From: Rhizobium oryzihabitans
GTDB taxonomy: Bacteria; Pseudomonadota; Alphaproteobacteria; Rhizobiales; Rhizobiaceae
Direction of reading: 5' to 3'
NCBI RefSeq assembly: GCF_010669145.1
Contig: NZ_CP048635.1
Location: 1,682,501 to 1,746,500, forward strand
Length of the DNA stretch: 64,000 nt
Shown here: one piece after another, positions 17,822 through 25,156 of the stretch
Numbering within the stretch: the stretch's first letter is position 1
Layout: each line of letters starts with the position of its first letter
Notes under the pieces: generated by a model
Seen by the model: only the letters and a program-made list of their open reading frames with translations
Databases searched by the model: none
Told to the model about the DNA's origin: nothing
Position numbers and translations under genes: made by a program

Positions 17822-19734
17822 GCTGCCTCTCCCTTTTTGGCGCGCGCCTCATCCCATATGCGGCACAGGCTGGTGTAGCGCTGCGCCATGTCCTTCACCG
17901 CTTCCTGATCTGTCATCTTGCCACCGAGCCATGCCCGGGCAGCATCTGCGAAAATCGTGCGGCCGACGGCGAAACCTTTGACCAGATCGAAACCGGCGGC
18001 AAGGCGGAAGCTCTCCTCCAGCTCGCTTTGCGGTGCGTCGAGACCGAGAACGACGATGCCCCGCACGTAAGGATCGTTGCGATGCACGGCGTCACAGGCG
18101 TTCTTCCAGGCCGCGCGTGTCTTCATCGGCTCAAGCTTCCACCAGTCGGGATAAACGCCGATCTCGTAGAAGCGCTCGACGATGCGGGCGGCCGTCAGAT
18201 CGTCGGTCGGGCCGACCTTGGAGGGGATGACCTCCAGCAGCATTTCCAGACGGTTGCGGCGTGTCGCCTGGAACAGACGCATGACCGTCTCCTCCTGCGC
18301 GGCGCGCATCTCCTCCGTATCGTCGGGGTGGTAGAAACACAGAACCTTGACGACATTTTCAAGCGGCCATTCGGACAGGCCACCGAAATCCTTGCCGAGT
18401 TCTGGTTCCAGCGTCAGCGGGCGAGAACCCGGCCATTCCACCGGCCGGCCGATCCAGAGACCCGAGCCGCTGGCGGCGAAAAGCGCATCGCGTCCAAGGC
18501 GTCCATCACAGAGGACACCGTAACCCGCCTTGCCACCGGAAACCGTTTGCGCGGCCTCGAGGCAGAGCTTCTTGAAAGCGCCGATACGCTCGTGTTTCAC
18601 GCCGAGTTCGTCGGCGATGGCTTCCAATTGCATGCGGTGGTCGAAGGCGAAGACCCGCATCGTGTCCCAGTCGCCCTTGCGGTTGGTCGACCAATGCACC
18701 TGTTCCAGCGCCTCGTCCTTGCGCAGCGCCTTGTTGCGAATGCCGGCCTTGAAGAAATATTGCAGCTCTTCCCAGCTCGGATAGGCCGGCGTGCAGCCGT
18801 GGCGGGAAACGGCGAAGGCGCCGCAGGCATTGGCGTATTTCAGCGTCGTCGGCCAGTCCTCGCCGCGCAGCCAGCCACGGAACAGCCCGGCCATGAAGCC
18901 ATCGCCTGCGCCGAGAACATTGAAGACCTCGATCGGAAAACCTTCACCCGTCTCGCCATCGTCGAGGCTCGCCGGAATTTCGCCGGCGAACACCGACGCA
19001 CCCATTGGCCCGCGCTTGCACACCAGCGTCGCGTTTGAGACCTTGCGCACGGCATTCAATGCGGCAAGCGTATCGGTCGAGCCGCCGGCAATGTGGAATT
19101 CTTCTTCGGTGCCGACGATCAGGTCGAAGAGATGCAGGGTGGATTGCAGCTTGGCGGTGACCTTCTGCGATTCGACGAAACGGCTTTCACCATCGCCATG
19201 GCCGGCCACGCCCCATAGATTGGGCCGATAATCGATATCGAGCGCGGTTCTGGCGCCATTTTCACGGGCAAGTTTCAGCGCCTTCAGCACGGCCGCTTCC
19301 GTCTTCGGATGCGACAGATGCGTGCCGGTGGCGCAGACGCAAGCGGCTTCGGCGATGAAAGCGGGATCGATATCGTCTTCGCTGAGCGCCATGTCGGCAC
19401 AGTTCTCACGATAGAAAATCAGCGGAAACTGGTTCTGGTCACGAATGCCGAGCAGCACCAGCGCGGTCAACCGCTCCGGGTCAGTTTTGACACCGCGCAC
19501 GTCCACGCCTTCTCGCACCAGCTGTTCACGGATGAAGCGGCCCATATGCTCGTCGCCGACGCGGGTGATGACGGCGCTGTTGAGGCCGAGGCGCGCTGCA
19601 CCCGCCGCGATGTTGGTGGGAGAGCCGCCGATATATTTGGCAAAGGAGGCCATGTCTTCCAGACGGCCGCCGACCTGCGAACCGTACAGGTCGACCGACG
19701 AGCGCCCGATCGTGATGAGATCAAGTTTTTTCAA
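17818..19734 (-). CDS. iolC: 5-dehydro-2-deoxygluconokinase fused to a DUF2090 (aldolase-like) domain
   Basis: A 638-residue fusion. Residues 1 to about 330 are a PfkB-type kinase phosphorylating 2-deoxy-5-keto-gluconate: N-terminal ITIGRSSVDLYG and YIGGSPTNIAAGAARLG, and the catalytic NVLGAGDGFMAGLFRGWL. Residues from about 345 to the end are a DUF2090 domain (VFAFDHRMQLEAIADEL, CDGRLGRDALF, PVEWPGSRPL, WKLEPM, GIVVLGLDAP), a TIM-barrel aldolase-like domain that commonly accompanies rhizobial IolC and may do the IolJ aldolase step. No separate iolJ is seen in the window. It is first gene of iolCDE and has IolR-type sequence upstream. Confidence 0.93.
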   Translation of the reverse strand: MKKLDLITIGRSSVDLYGSQVGGRLEDMASFAKYIGGSPTNIAAGAARLGLNSAVITRVGDEHMGRFIREQLVREGVDVRGVKTDPERLTALVLLGIRDQNQFPLIFYRENCADMALSEDDIDPAFIAEAACVCATGTHLSHPKTEAAVLKALKLARENGARTALDIDYRPNLWGVAGHGDGESRFVESQKVTAKLQSTLHLFDLIVGTEEEFHIAGGSTDTLAALNAVRKVSNATLVCKRGPMGASVFAGEIPASLDDGETGEGFPIEVFNVLGAGDGFMAGLFRGWLRGEDWPTTLKYANACGAFAVSRHGCTPAYPSWEELQYFFKAGIRNKALRKDEALEQVHWSTNRKGDWDTMRVFAFDHRMQLEAIADELGVKHERIGAFKKLCLEAAQTVSGGKAGYGVLCDGRLGRDALFAASGSGLWIGRPVEWPGSRPLTLEPELGKDFGGLSEWPLENVVKVLCFYHPDDTEEMRAAQEETVMRLFQATRRNRLEMLLEVIPSKVGPTDDLTAARIVERFYEIGVYPDWWKLEPMKTRAAWKNACDAVHRNDPYVRGIVVLGLDAPQSELEESFRLAAGFDLVKGFAVGRTIFADAARAWLGGKMTDQEAVKDMAQRYTSLCRIWDEARAKKGEAA

Positions 19735-19883
19735 AAGGTTCCTCCTTCGGACCGCGTATCGCGGCGGTCAGCCTCACATGTGTGGAGCGGCATTCCAGCG
19801 CGGGACTTGGCCCGCACCTTTCGTCATCCCGCTGCGGTGAGCCTCCTCCGCCCACGTAACTCCGTCACGAGACGGACGATCAT

Positions 19884-19897
19884 GGAATGTCCGTTTC
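19884..19897. promoter_or_regulatory. candidate IolR half-matching site upstream of iolC
   Basis: GGAATGTCCGTTTC within CATGGAATGTCCGTTTCATG fits GGAA-N6-TTCC with one mismatch and is 150 bases upstream of the iolC start. A better copy lies upstream of iolR at 20805. Confidence 0.4.
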
Positions 19898-19945
19898 ATG
19901 GGTTTGGATCATAAATTCTATTTTTTACGTTTTCAATAAAAATAT

Positions 19946-20761
19946 TCAGGCAGTTTTGCGGGTTCCCACAGCCACGGCCAGCGTGATGGCGAGACAGAGC
20001 GTGGCCGAAAGCGAGCGGAATGCGCCGAAATCGATCTCTGTCACCGTAAGAAGCGTTGCGCCGGATTTGCGCAGCGGATTGACGGCGGAATCAGACATGG
20101 CGACGACCGGAATGCCGTTGGCGCGGGCCGTTTCCGCCAATTCCAAGGTTTCCGCCGAATAGGGGGAAAAGGTGATTGCGATCAGCGCGTCCTCGCGGGA
20201 GATGGCGCTGATATTGCCGAGCCCGCCGACGGCGCTGTGCAGAACCGCCGGAACCTTCATCTTCTCAAAGGCGTAAGCCAGATAGCTGGCAATAGGAAAG
20301 GAACGTCGCAAACCGACGATATGCACGGTACGCGCCTTTGCGAGCACCGCGACCGCCTCGTCGAGCTGCCGCGTATCGACCGATTTCAGCAGCATTTCCA
20401 GGGAGGAACGACCGGCCTCCACAAATTCCGCCAGCAGCCCGGACGCGCTTTCGTCGCCCTTTTCACGCAGGTGGTCGAGCCGGGTGGCATAATCCGGCCA
20501 GCCACCGACATAGGAATCACGGAACAGGCGCTGCATCTCCGAAAAGCCGGAAAAGCCCATGATCTGGCAAAACCGCATGAAGGCCGAAGGCTGCACGCCG
20601 GCGCCTTCAGCCATTTCGGCGACGGTGGAAACGGCGATGCGATCCTGATTGGAAGCGACATAATCGGCGCACTGGCGTAATCGCTTGGGCAACCCCTCCG
20701 CGACCTGGAGCAGCCGCTCCTCAAAAGCCTTTACGGATTCTGGCGCATCGATTGCCGTCAT
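19946..20761 (-). CDS. iolR: MurR/RpiR-family regulator of inositol catabolism
   Basis: A 271-residue regulator with an N-terminal HTH_6 domain (LRQCADYVASNQDRIAVSTVAEMAEGAGVQPSAFMRFCQIMGFSGFSEMQRLFR) and a C-terminal SIS sugar-isomerase domain (VHIVGLRRSFPIASYLAYAFEKMKVPAVLHSAVGG; ALIAITFSPYSAETLELAETARANGIPVVAMSDS). In Sinorhizobium the RpiR-type IolR represses iol genes in the absence of an inositol intermediate. Position directly upstream of iolCDE on the same strand, with a matching palindrome in its own promoter, supports that role and autoregulation. Confidence 0.87.
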   Translation of the reverse strand: MTAIDAPESVKAFEERLLQVAEGLPKRLRQCADYVASNQDRIAVSTVAEMAEGAGVQPSAFMRFCQIMGFSGFSEMQRLFRDSYVGGWPDYATRLDHLREKGDESASGLLAEFVEAGRSSLEMLLKSVDTRQLDEAVAVLAKARTVHIVGLRRSFPIASYLAYAFEKMKVPAVLHSAVGGLGNISAISREDALIAITFSPYSAETLELAETARANGIPVVAMSDSAVNPLRKSGATLLTVTEIDFGAFRSLSATLCLAITLAVAVGTRKTA

Positions 20762-20804
20762 TGTCGTTCCTTTGTGCGGAGTGAAATCGTGTGCACTTTA
20801 ACTG

Positions 20805-20826
20805 CAATGGAATTTTTATTCCATTG
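20805..20826. promoter_or_regulatory. IolR operator candidate, GGAA-N6-TTCC palindrome
   Basis: CAATGGAAT-TTTT-ATTCCATTG is a perfect 9-bp inverted repeat 44 bases upstream of the iolR start. It contains GGAA-N6-TTCC, the motif reported for IolR in Sinorhizobium. Confidence 0.65.
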
Positions 20827-20884
20827 GGTTTTTTGAGATTTGCGTGATGGGTGAGAGCGGGGGCGGGAGTGACCAGCATACTCT

Positions 20885-21001
20885 CCTCATCCCTGTGCTC
20901 GTCACAGGGATCCAGCCGACGCGCGTCTGCGTGGCGAGAGAGTCTTTGCAACCCAAGGACTTGGGCTGGCTGGATTCCTGTGACGAGCACAGGAATGAGG
21001 G
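20885..21001. repeat. RIME-type palindromic repeat, copy 6
   Basis: Full-length copy upstream of the GIY-YIG gene. It includes CACAGGGATCCAGCCGAC, the intact version of the site disrupted by the IS element nearby. Confidence 0.85.
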
Positions 21002-21055
21002 CGAGTATAATGTCCTCCCTTGCGGTATACTCAGATAAAATACATCTTATTATAC

Positions 21056-21346
21056 ATGAAGGGCTACGTTTATATTTTAGCATCAAAACGCAACGGCACG
21101 CTTTATACTGGCGTGACGAAGGATTTGCCGACCAGGCTTTTCGAACACCAGAATGAACTGACGCCCGGTTTCACTTCACAATATGGCGTCAAAATGCTGG
21201 TCTGGTTTGAGGAATTCGACCTGCTGACGAGTGCGATCACGCGGGAAAAAACCATCAAGAAATGGCCGCGGCAGTGGAAGCTCAATCTGATCGAGCGAAC
21301 GAACCGGGAGTGGAGAGACATCTCCAGTCATTTGCACGACCTGTGA
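21056..21346 (+). CDS. GIY-YIG domain protein (YhbQ/UPF0213-like)
   Basis: A 96-residue single-domain GIY-YIG nuclease-fold protein. It begins MKGYVYILASKRNGTLYTGVTKDLPTRLFEHQNE: GYVYIL...LYTGVT corresponds to the two motif halves, with the catalytic Arg in TRLFEH and a downstream Glu (REKTIKKWPRQWKLNLIE). Such stand-alone proteins are common in Rhizobiaceae in many copies, and their cellular role is unsettled. Base composition is more AT-rich than the neighbours, and the gene lies between two RIME repeats, next to an IS110 element. A start 12 codons upstream is possible but lacks similarity. Confidence 0.85.
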   Translation: MKGYVYILASKRNGTLYTGVTKDLPTRLFEHQNELTPGFTSQYGVKMLVWFEEFDLLTSAITREKTIKKWPRQWKLNLIERTNREWRDISSHLHDL

Positions 21347-21380
21347 CTTGTGATCGAACCACTGACGGTTCCCGCACACT

Positions 21381-21411
21381 CTCCTCATCCCTGTGCTTGT
21401 CACAGGGATCC
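21381..21411. repeat. left part of RIME copy 7, split by IS110 element
   Basis: CTCCTCATCCCTGTGCTTGT then CACAGGGATCC, identical in layout to the left arm of the intact copies. The continuation CCAGCCGACGCGCG appears only at 22519, after the IS element. Confidence 0.9.
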
Positions 21412-21429
21412 TGTGTATTGCGTCTGTGC

Positions 21430-21435
21430 TAGAAT
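21430..21435 (+). promoter_or_regulatory. -10 box of a circular-junction promoter of the IS110 element
   Basis: TAGAAT matches TATAAT at five of six positions. In the excised circle the right end (TTG), core (CC) and left end (T) form TTGCCT exactly 17 bases upstream, giving a -35 box. In the integrated state that position reads GATCCT, so the promoter would be weak or off. Confidence 0.6.
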
Positions 21436-21439
21436 GGTA

Positions 21440-21566
21440 GCGGACGGAAGGCCGTCGGGATCCTGGTCGTTTGAGACCGCTTGCTGGCTCTGGTCCTCCG
21501 TCCGCCTTTGATATCCCAACCTGAACAGTTGATTGAGGCCGTGAGCGCGGACCTCGAAGCACAGGA
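21440..21566 (+). ncRNA. candidate bridge RNA of the IS110 element
   Basis: Two loops can be drawn. Loop 1: stem GCGGACGGA (21440-21448) with TCCGTCCGC (21497-21505). Inside are GGGATCC (21457-21463), identical to the left target flank, a small hairpin GGTC/GACC (21465-21478), and GCTGG (21483-21487), complementary to CCAGC of the right target flank. Loop 2: ACAGTTG (21525-21531), identical to the last 7 bases of the element, a hairpin GAGG/CCTC (21535-21555), and CACAGG (21560-21565), complementary to CCTGTG at the left junction. This is the target-binding and donor-binding loop arrangement known for IS621. The exact RNA ends are unknown, and the 3' part overlaps the transposase ribosome site. 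Confidence 0.75.
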
Positions 21567-21577
21567 TGAGGCTTGCC

Positions 21578-22507
21578 ATGATACACCCTGTTTTCATTGG
21601 ATGCGACGTCGCCAAGGCGCATCTTGATCTTTTCGACGGCCGGACATCCCGGCATATCCGCATCGACAACACCGCTGCCGCCATTCATGCATGGCTGCAA
21701 AGCCTGGAGGGGCAGGAGGCGACGGTCATTCTGGAGGCGACCGGGCGTTATGACAGGCAGCTGCGCGCGGCTCTCGATCGGCAACAGCGTCCGTATTGCC
21801 GGGTCAACCCCGCCCGGGCGCGCGACTTCGCAAGAGCCACCGGCCGCCTGGCCAAGACCGACGCCATCGATGCCCGCCTGCTGGCACGCATGGGCGAAAC
21901 GCTTGGCCCCGCAACCAGCACACCACCCGATCCGGCCCGGCAGGCGCTTGCCAGCTTCCATACAAGGCGCGATCAGCTCGTTGCCATGCGCCAGCAGGAG
22001 CGGCTTCGCCTTTCCAGCGCAGAACCCATGGAGCACGATAGTCTGGAGCGCCATCTCATCTGGCTGGACGGCGAGATCGAGGCGATCGAAAAAGCCTGTC
22101 ACGCCCATGTCCGGGAAAACGCGGAACTGAACGAACAAAGCACCAGGCTTCGTTCCATTCCGGGCGTCGGGCCAGTCACCGCATTCACGCTGATGGCGCA
22201 TATGCCGGAACTGGGCGGCAGCTCTTCCAAAGCCATGGCGGCATTGGCGGGACTTGCTCCCTTCAATGCCGACAGCGGCATCAAACGCGGCCAGCGCCAT
22301 ATTCGCGGCGGACGAAAGCGCGTGCGCGATGCCCTCTACATGGCGGCGCTGGTGGCTTACAGGCTGAAGACCGCCTTCGCCCGCACGGCGCAAACCATGC
22401 AGACCAAGGGCAAACCGTTCAAGGTCATGATCATTGCCATCGCCCGCAAAATCCTCGTCGCCGCAAACGCAATCCTCAGGGATAAAACCGTCTTTGCTAA
22501 AACCTGA
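21578..22507 (+). CDS. IS110-family transposase (DEDD recombinase)
   Basis: A 309-residue transposase. The N-terminal RuvC-like DEDD domain has D10 in FIGCDVAKAHLDLF, E53 in VILEATGRYD, and D95 and D98 in KTDAIDARLLA. A coiled middle part follows, then the C-terminal Transposase_20 domain with LRSIPGVGPVTAFTLMAHMPELG and NADSGIKRGQRHIRGGRKRVRDALYMAALVA, where S233 is the expected catalytic serine. All known catalytic residues are present, so it looks intact. The start at 21578 is chosen over 21566 because AGGATGAGG (21563-21571) is then a well-spaced ribosome site. Confidence 0.93.
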   Translation: MIHPVFIGCDVAKAHLDLFDGRTSRHIRIDNTAAAIHAWLQSLEGQEATVILEATGRYDRQLRAALDRQQRPYCRVNPARARDFARATGRLAKTDAIDARLLARMGETLGPATSTPPDPARQALASFHTRRDQLVAMRQQERLRLSSAEPMEHDSLERHLIWLDGEIEAIEKACHAHVRENAELNEQSTRLRSIPGVGPVTAFTLMAHMPELGGSSSKAMAALAGLAPFNADSGIKRGQRHIRGGRKRVRDALYMAALVAYRLKTAFARTAQTMQTKGKPFKVMIIAIARKILVAANAILRDKTVFAKT

Positions 22508-22518
22508 CAATACAGTTG

Positions 22519-22609
22519 CCAGCCGACGCGCGTCTGCGCGTCGAAGGGGGTCGTTTCAGCCCAAGGACTTGGGTTGGCTGGATTCCTGTGACAAGCACAG
22601 GAATGAGGG
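22519..22609. repeat. right part of RIME copy 7, split by IS110 element
   Basis: CCAGCCGACGCGCGTCTGCG, then AGCCCAAGGACTTGGGTTGG, then the right arm TTCCTGTGACAAGCACAGGA. It completes the repeat begun at 21381. Confidence 0.9.
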
Positions 22610-22689
22610 GGAGATGTAGGCGCTGTCTGCGTCCCTTAATCTAGAAGCCGTTCCGACCGAAAACTGTTCTGGTTTTCAACCGGATGCAC

Positions 22690-23406
22690 TCAGTGCAGCC
22701 CACCCACACCAAGATGGGTGTCAACAATATCCGGGTTCGCCGCAAGATCGACCGACGGCCCTTCCCAGACGATTCGGCCGCGTTCCATGATGATGGCGTG
22801 GTCGGCGAAGTCGATGGCCATCTGGATGCGTTGTTCGACGAGAAGAATGGTCATTTCGCCCGATTGCGCCAGTTTGGAGAAGGCCGCCATCAGTTCCTCG
22901 CAGATGACGGGGGCGAGGCCTTCGAGCGGTTCGTCGAGAAGCAGCACTTTGGGCTGGCCGAGGATGGTGCGGGCGGTGGAGAGCATCTGCTGCTCGCCGC
23001 CGGAGAGTTGCGAGCCGAGATTGCGGCGTCTTTCCTTCAGGCGCGGAAACAGCGTGTAGGCTTCTTCGATGGCGGATTTCGGCCGGCCCTTGAGGCCGAC
23101 GAAGAGGTTTTCCTCGACGGTCAGCGTCGGAAAGACATCGCGGGTTTGCGGCACGTAACCGAGACCGGCGCGGGCGCGGGCCGCACTCGGCAGAGTAGCG
23201 ATATCCTGCCCGCCGATGCGGATATCGCCGGAAAAGCGCTTCGTCTGCCCGGCAAGCGTGGCGAACAGGCTGGTCTTGCCGACGCCGTTGCGGCCGAGCA
23301 CCGCGAAACGCGAACCGGCGGGAACGGAAAGCGACAGCCCCTCGATGACGCGGGTGGGGCCATAACCGGCGGTCAGGTTGGCAATTTCAAGCGGCGCTGC
23401 GGGCAT
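22690..23406 (-). CDS. branched-chain-amino-acid-type ABC transporter ATPase (LivF-like)
   Basis: A 238-residue ATPase of a HAAT-family importer. Walker A GRNGVGKTS, signature LSGGEQQML, Walker B VLLLDEPLEGL and H-loop ILLVEQRIQMA are all present. The start MPAAPLEI is chosen because it matches LivF N-termini and leaves a 20-base overlap with livG. It is last in a five-gene run livK-livH-livM-livG-livF on the minus strand. The substrate is unknown: Liv-type systems take branched-chain amino acids but also urea, amides or aromatic acids. Confidence 0.93.
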   Translation of the reverse strand: MPAAPLEIANLTAGYGPTRVIEGLSLSVPAGSRFAVLGRNGVGKTSLFATLAGQTKRFSGDIRIGGQDIATLPSAARARAGLGYVPQTRDVFPTLTVEENLFVGLKGRPKSAIEEAYTLFPRLKERRRNLGSQLSGGEQQMLSTARTILGQPKVLLLDEPLEGLAPVICEELMAAFSKLAQSGEMTILLVEQRIQMAIDFADHAIIMERGRIVWEGPSVDLAANPDIVDTHLGVGGLH

Positions 23407-24151
23407 CGGCGTAACTTCCCAGATAGGCTTGGCGAACCTCGGCATTGCTGGTCACTTCATCAGGCGAACCGTCGAAGATGACGGCGCCTGCGGCGAGCAC
23501 CACCACACGTTTGGCAAAACGGAAGACCAGATCCATGTCGTGTTCGATCATCAATATGGCGAGGTCGGCGGGCAGGCGGTCGAGCGCCTGTTCGATGCGC
23601 GCCGTTTCCGTCGAGGGAACGCCGGCGGCGGGTTCGTCGAGCAGCAGGATTTTGGGCCTGAGCGCCATGGCAAGCGCGATCTCGATCAGCCGTTGCTGGC
23701 CATAGGCGATTTCACGAACGCGGGTTTCGGCAAGGCCAAGCAGGCCAAGCGTGCCGAGAATGTCGCGCGCCTCGCTCATGACTGATGGCATGGCACGGTA
23801 ACGGCCGAAAATCCGGCCCGTTTTGCCTTCCCGTTGCAGGATGGCGAGCGCGACATGTTCCTCCGGCGTCATGTCCTGAAACAGCCGCGTTACCTGAAAG
23901 GAGCGCACAAGCCCGCGCTTCACGCGCTGGCTGGCGCTGAGCCCGGTCACGTCTTCTCCGGCAATCCGCACGCTTCCAGCGGATGGCTTGATGTTGCCGG
24001 TCACAAGGTTGACGAAAGTGGTCTTGCCGGCGCCATTGGGGCCGATCAGCACCGTGCGGTCTCCCGGGGAAAGAGACAGCGAGACGTTGTTGGTGACGAC
24101 AAGGCCGCCGAAATTCTTCTGCAGGCCGGATACTTCGAAAATGGCGCTCAT
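23387..24151 (-). CDS. branched-chain-amino-acid-type ABC transporter ATPase (LivG-like)
   Basis: A 254-residue ATPase. It starts MSAIFEVSGLQKNFGG, with Walker A GPNGAGKTT, a LivG-type signature region EIAYGQQRLIEIALAMAL (without the LSGG of LivF), Walker B KILLLDEPAAGVPSTE and the H-loop ILMIEHDMDLVF. It pairs with the LivF-like protein to form the ATPase heterodimer. It overlaps livM by 4 bases and livF by 20 bases, so all are co-translated. Confidence 0.93.
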   Translation of the reverse strand: MSAIFEVSGLQKNFGGLVVTNNVSLSLSPGDRTVLIGPNGAGKTTFVNLVTGNIKPSAGSVRIAGEDVTGLSASQRVKRGLVRSFQVTRLFQDMTPEEHVALAILQREGKTGRIFGRYRAMPSVMSEARDILGTLGLLGLAETRVREIAYGQQRLIEIALAMALRPKILLLDEPAAGVPSTETARIEQALDRLPADLAILMIEHDMDLVFRFAKRVVVLAAGAVIFDGSPDEVTSNAEVRQAYLGSYADARSAA

Positions 24152-25155
24152 TTGCGATCTCCCCGCAGGCGCGTGATGATCTGTTCGCCCGCGCCGTAAA
24201 GGCCACGCGGTGCAAAGAGCACGACGGCGATCAGCAGCAGGCCGACAATGGTGAGCCAGTGGAACGGATTGGCGGCAGAAACGACATCCTCGAACCACAT
24301 GAAGGTGACGGTGCCGATCAGCGCGCCATAAAGCGAGCCTGCGCCGCCGAGAACCAGCATGACCAGCCCCTCCGCCGAAAGCGTGAAGCTGAGGCTGTCG
24401 AGACCGACCACCTGGGTCGAAATGGCGTTCAGCGCGCCACCGATGCCGGCGACGATGCCGGAGATGACGAACATCTTCAAAATCGTGCCATTGACCGAGC
24501 CGCCCATGGCCTGAATGCGGATGCTATCCTGCTTGACGCCACGGCAGAGCATGCCGAAGGGCGAATTGACGACGACCCTGAGCGCAAGGAAGACGACAAG
24601 CAGCAGGACGACGCCGTAAATATAGGCGGTGCGGCCGAAAAGATCGAACTCGAAGGTGCCGAACAGCGCATCGGGCGAGACACCGGCCAGGCCATCGCTG
24701 CCACCGGTCCAGTTCGACGCCTTGTTGGCGGCCTCATGGAAAAGATGGATGACGGCAATGGACAGCACCAGCTGCGGCAGACCATGCGCCCGCAACAGAA
24801 CCGTGCCGGACAGGAGGCCGGCGACGCCGCCGGCGGCAGCCCCGATGACGGTCATCAGAAGCGGATCGGTTATATTGAAATGGGCAGCGGCAATGCCGGC
24901 TGCATAGGCGCCGGCGCCGAACAGCGCCGCATGGCCGAGCGTCGCGACGCCGCAATAGCCGGTGACGAGATCGATCGAGAGCACCAGAAGCGCAATCGCG
25001 ATGATGCGTGTCAGAAGCGCCAGATTGTCCGGAAACAGGAAATATCCGGCGATGGCCGCAGCGATGATGACGAGCGGGCCGCCAAGTGCGCGCAAGGGTG
25101 AGCGGGCCTTCAGGGGCTTTGCCGTTTCAGTGAGGTCGTTCATGAGCACCGCCAT
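24148..25155 (-). CDS. branched-chain-amino-acid-type ABC permease (LivM-like)
   Basis: A 335-residue inner-membrane permease with about ten helices. Typical LivM blocks are LSIDLVTGYCGVATLGHAALFGAGAYAAGI and NSPFGMLCRGVKQDSIRIQAMGGSVNGTILKMFVISGIVAGIGGAL, followed by VLGGAGSLYGALIGT. The start MAVLMNDL is favoured; MNDL at 25143 is an alternative. It begins within 2 bases of the livH stop. Confidence 0.9.
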   Translation of the reverse strand: MAVLMNDLTETAKPLKARSPLRALGGPLVIIAAAIAGYFLFPDNLALLTRIIAIALLVLSIDLVTGYCGVATLGHAALFGAGAYAAGIAAAHFNITDPLLMTVIGAAAGGVAGLLSGTVLLRAHGLPQLVLSIAVIHLFHEAANKASNWTGGSDGLAGVSPDALFGTFEFDLFGRTAYIYGVVLLLVVFLALRVVVNSPFGMLCRGVKQDSIRIQAMGGSVNGTILKMFVISGIVAGIGGALNAISTQVVGLDSLSFTLSAEGLVMLVLGGAGSLYGALIGTVTFMWFEDVVSAANPFHWLTIVGLLLIAVVLFAPRGLYGAGEQIITRLRGDRK

Positions 25156-25156
25156 C

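Larger units (their letters stand above)
21412..22518 (+). mobile_element. IS110-family insertion sequence inserted in a RIME repeat
   Basis: An 1107-bp element between two halves of a RIME. The flanks GGGATCC (left) and CCAGCCGAC (right) both contain CC; joining them gives GGGATCCAGCCGAC, exactly the sequence of intact copies such as the one at 20885. CC is therefore the 2-bp core or duplication. The left non-coding end is 166 bp and the right only 11 bp after the transposase stop, the layout of elements with the bridge RNA in the left end. TGTATTG occurs just inside the left end and, inverted, near the right end. Confidence 0.92.

Noticed and set aside
16013..17878. A 621-codon open frame antisense to iolD
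   Set aside because: iolD on the opposite strand has full ThDP-enzyme motifs; this frame is a low-complexity shadow caused by GC-rich codons.
17812..19038. A 408-codon open frame antisense to iolC
   Set aside because: Arg/Ala/Gly/His-rich composition with no motif; iolC explains the region.
22504..22509. CTGACA near the IS right end as the -35 box of the junction promoter
   Set aside because: It would be 29 bases from TAGAAT in the circle, too far; TTGCCT across the junction has the ideal 17-base spacing.
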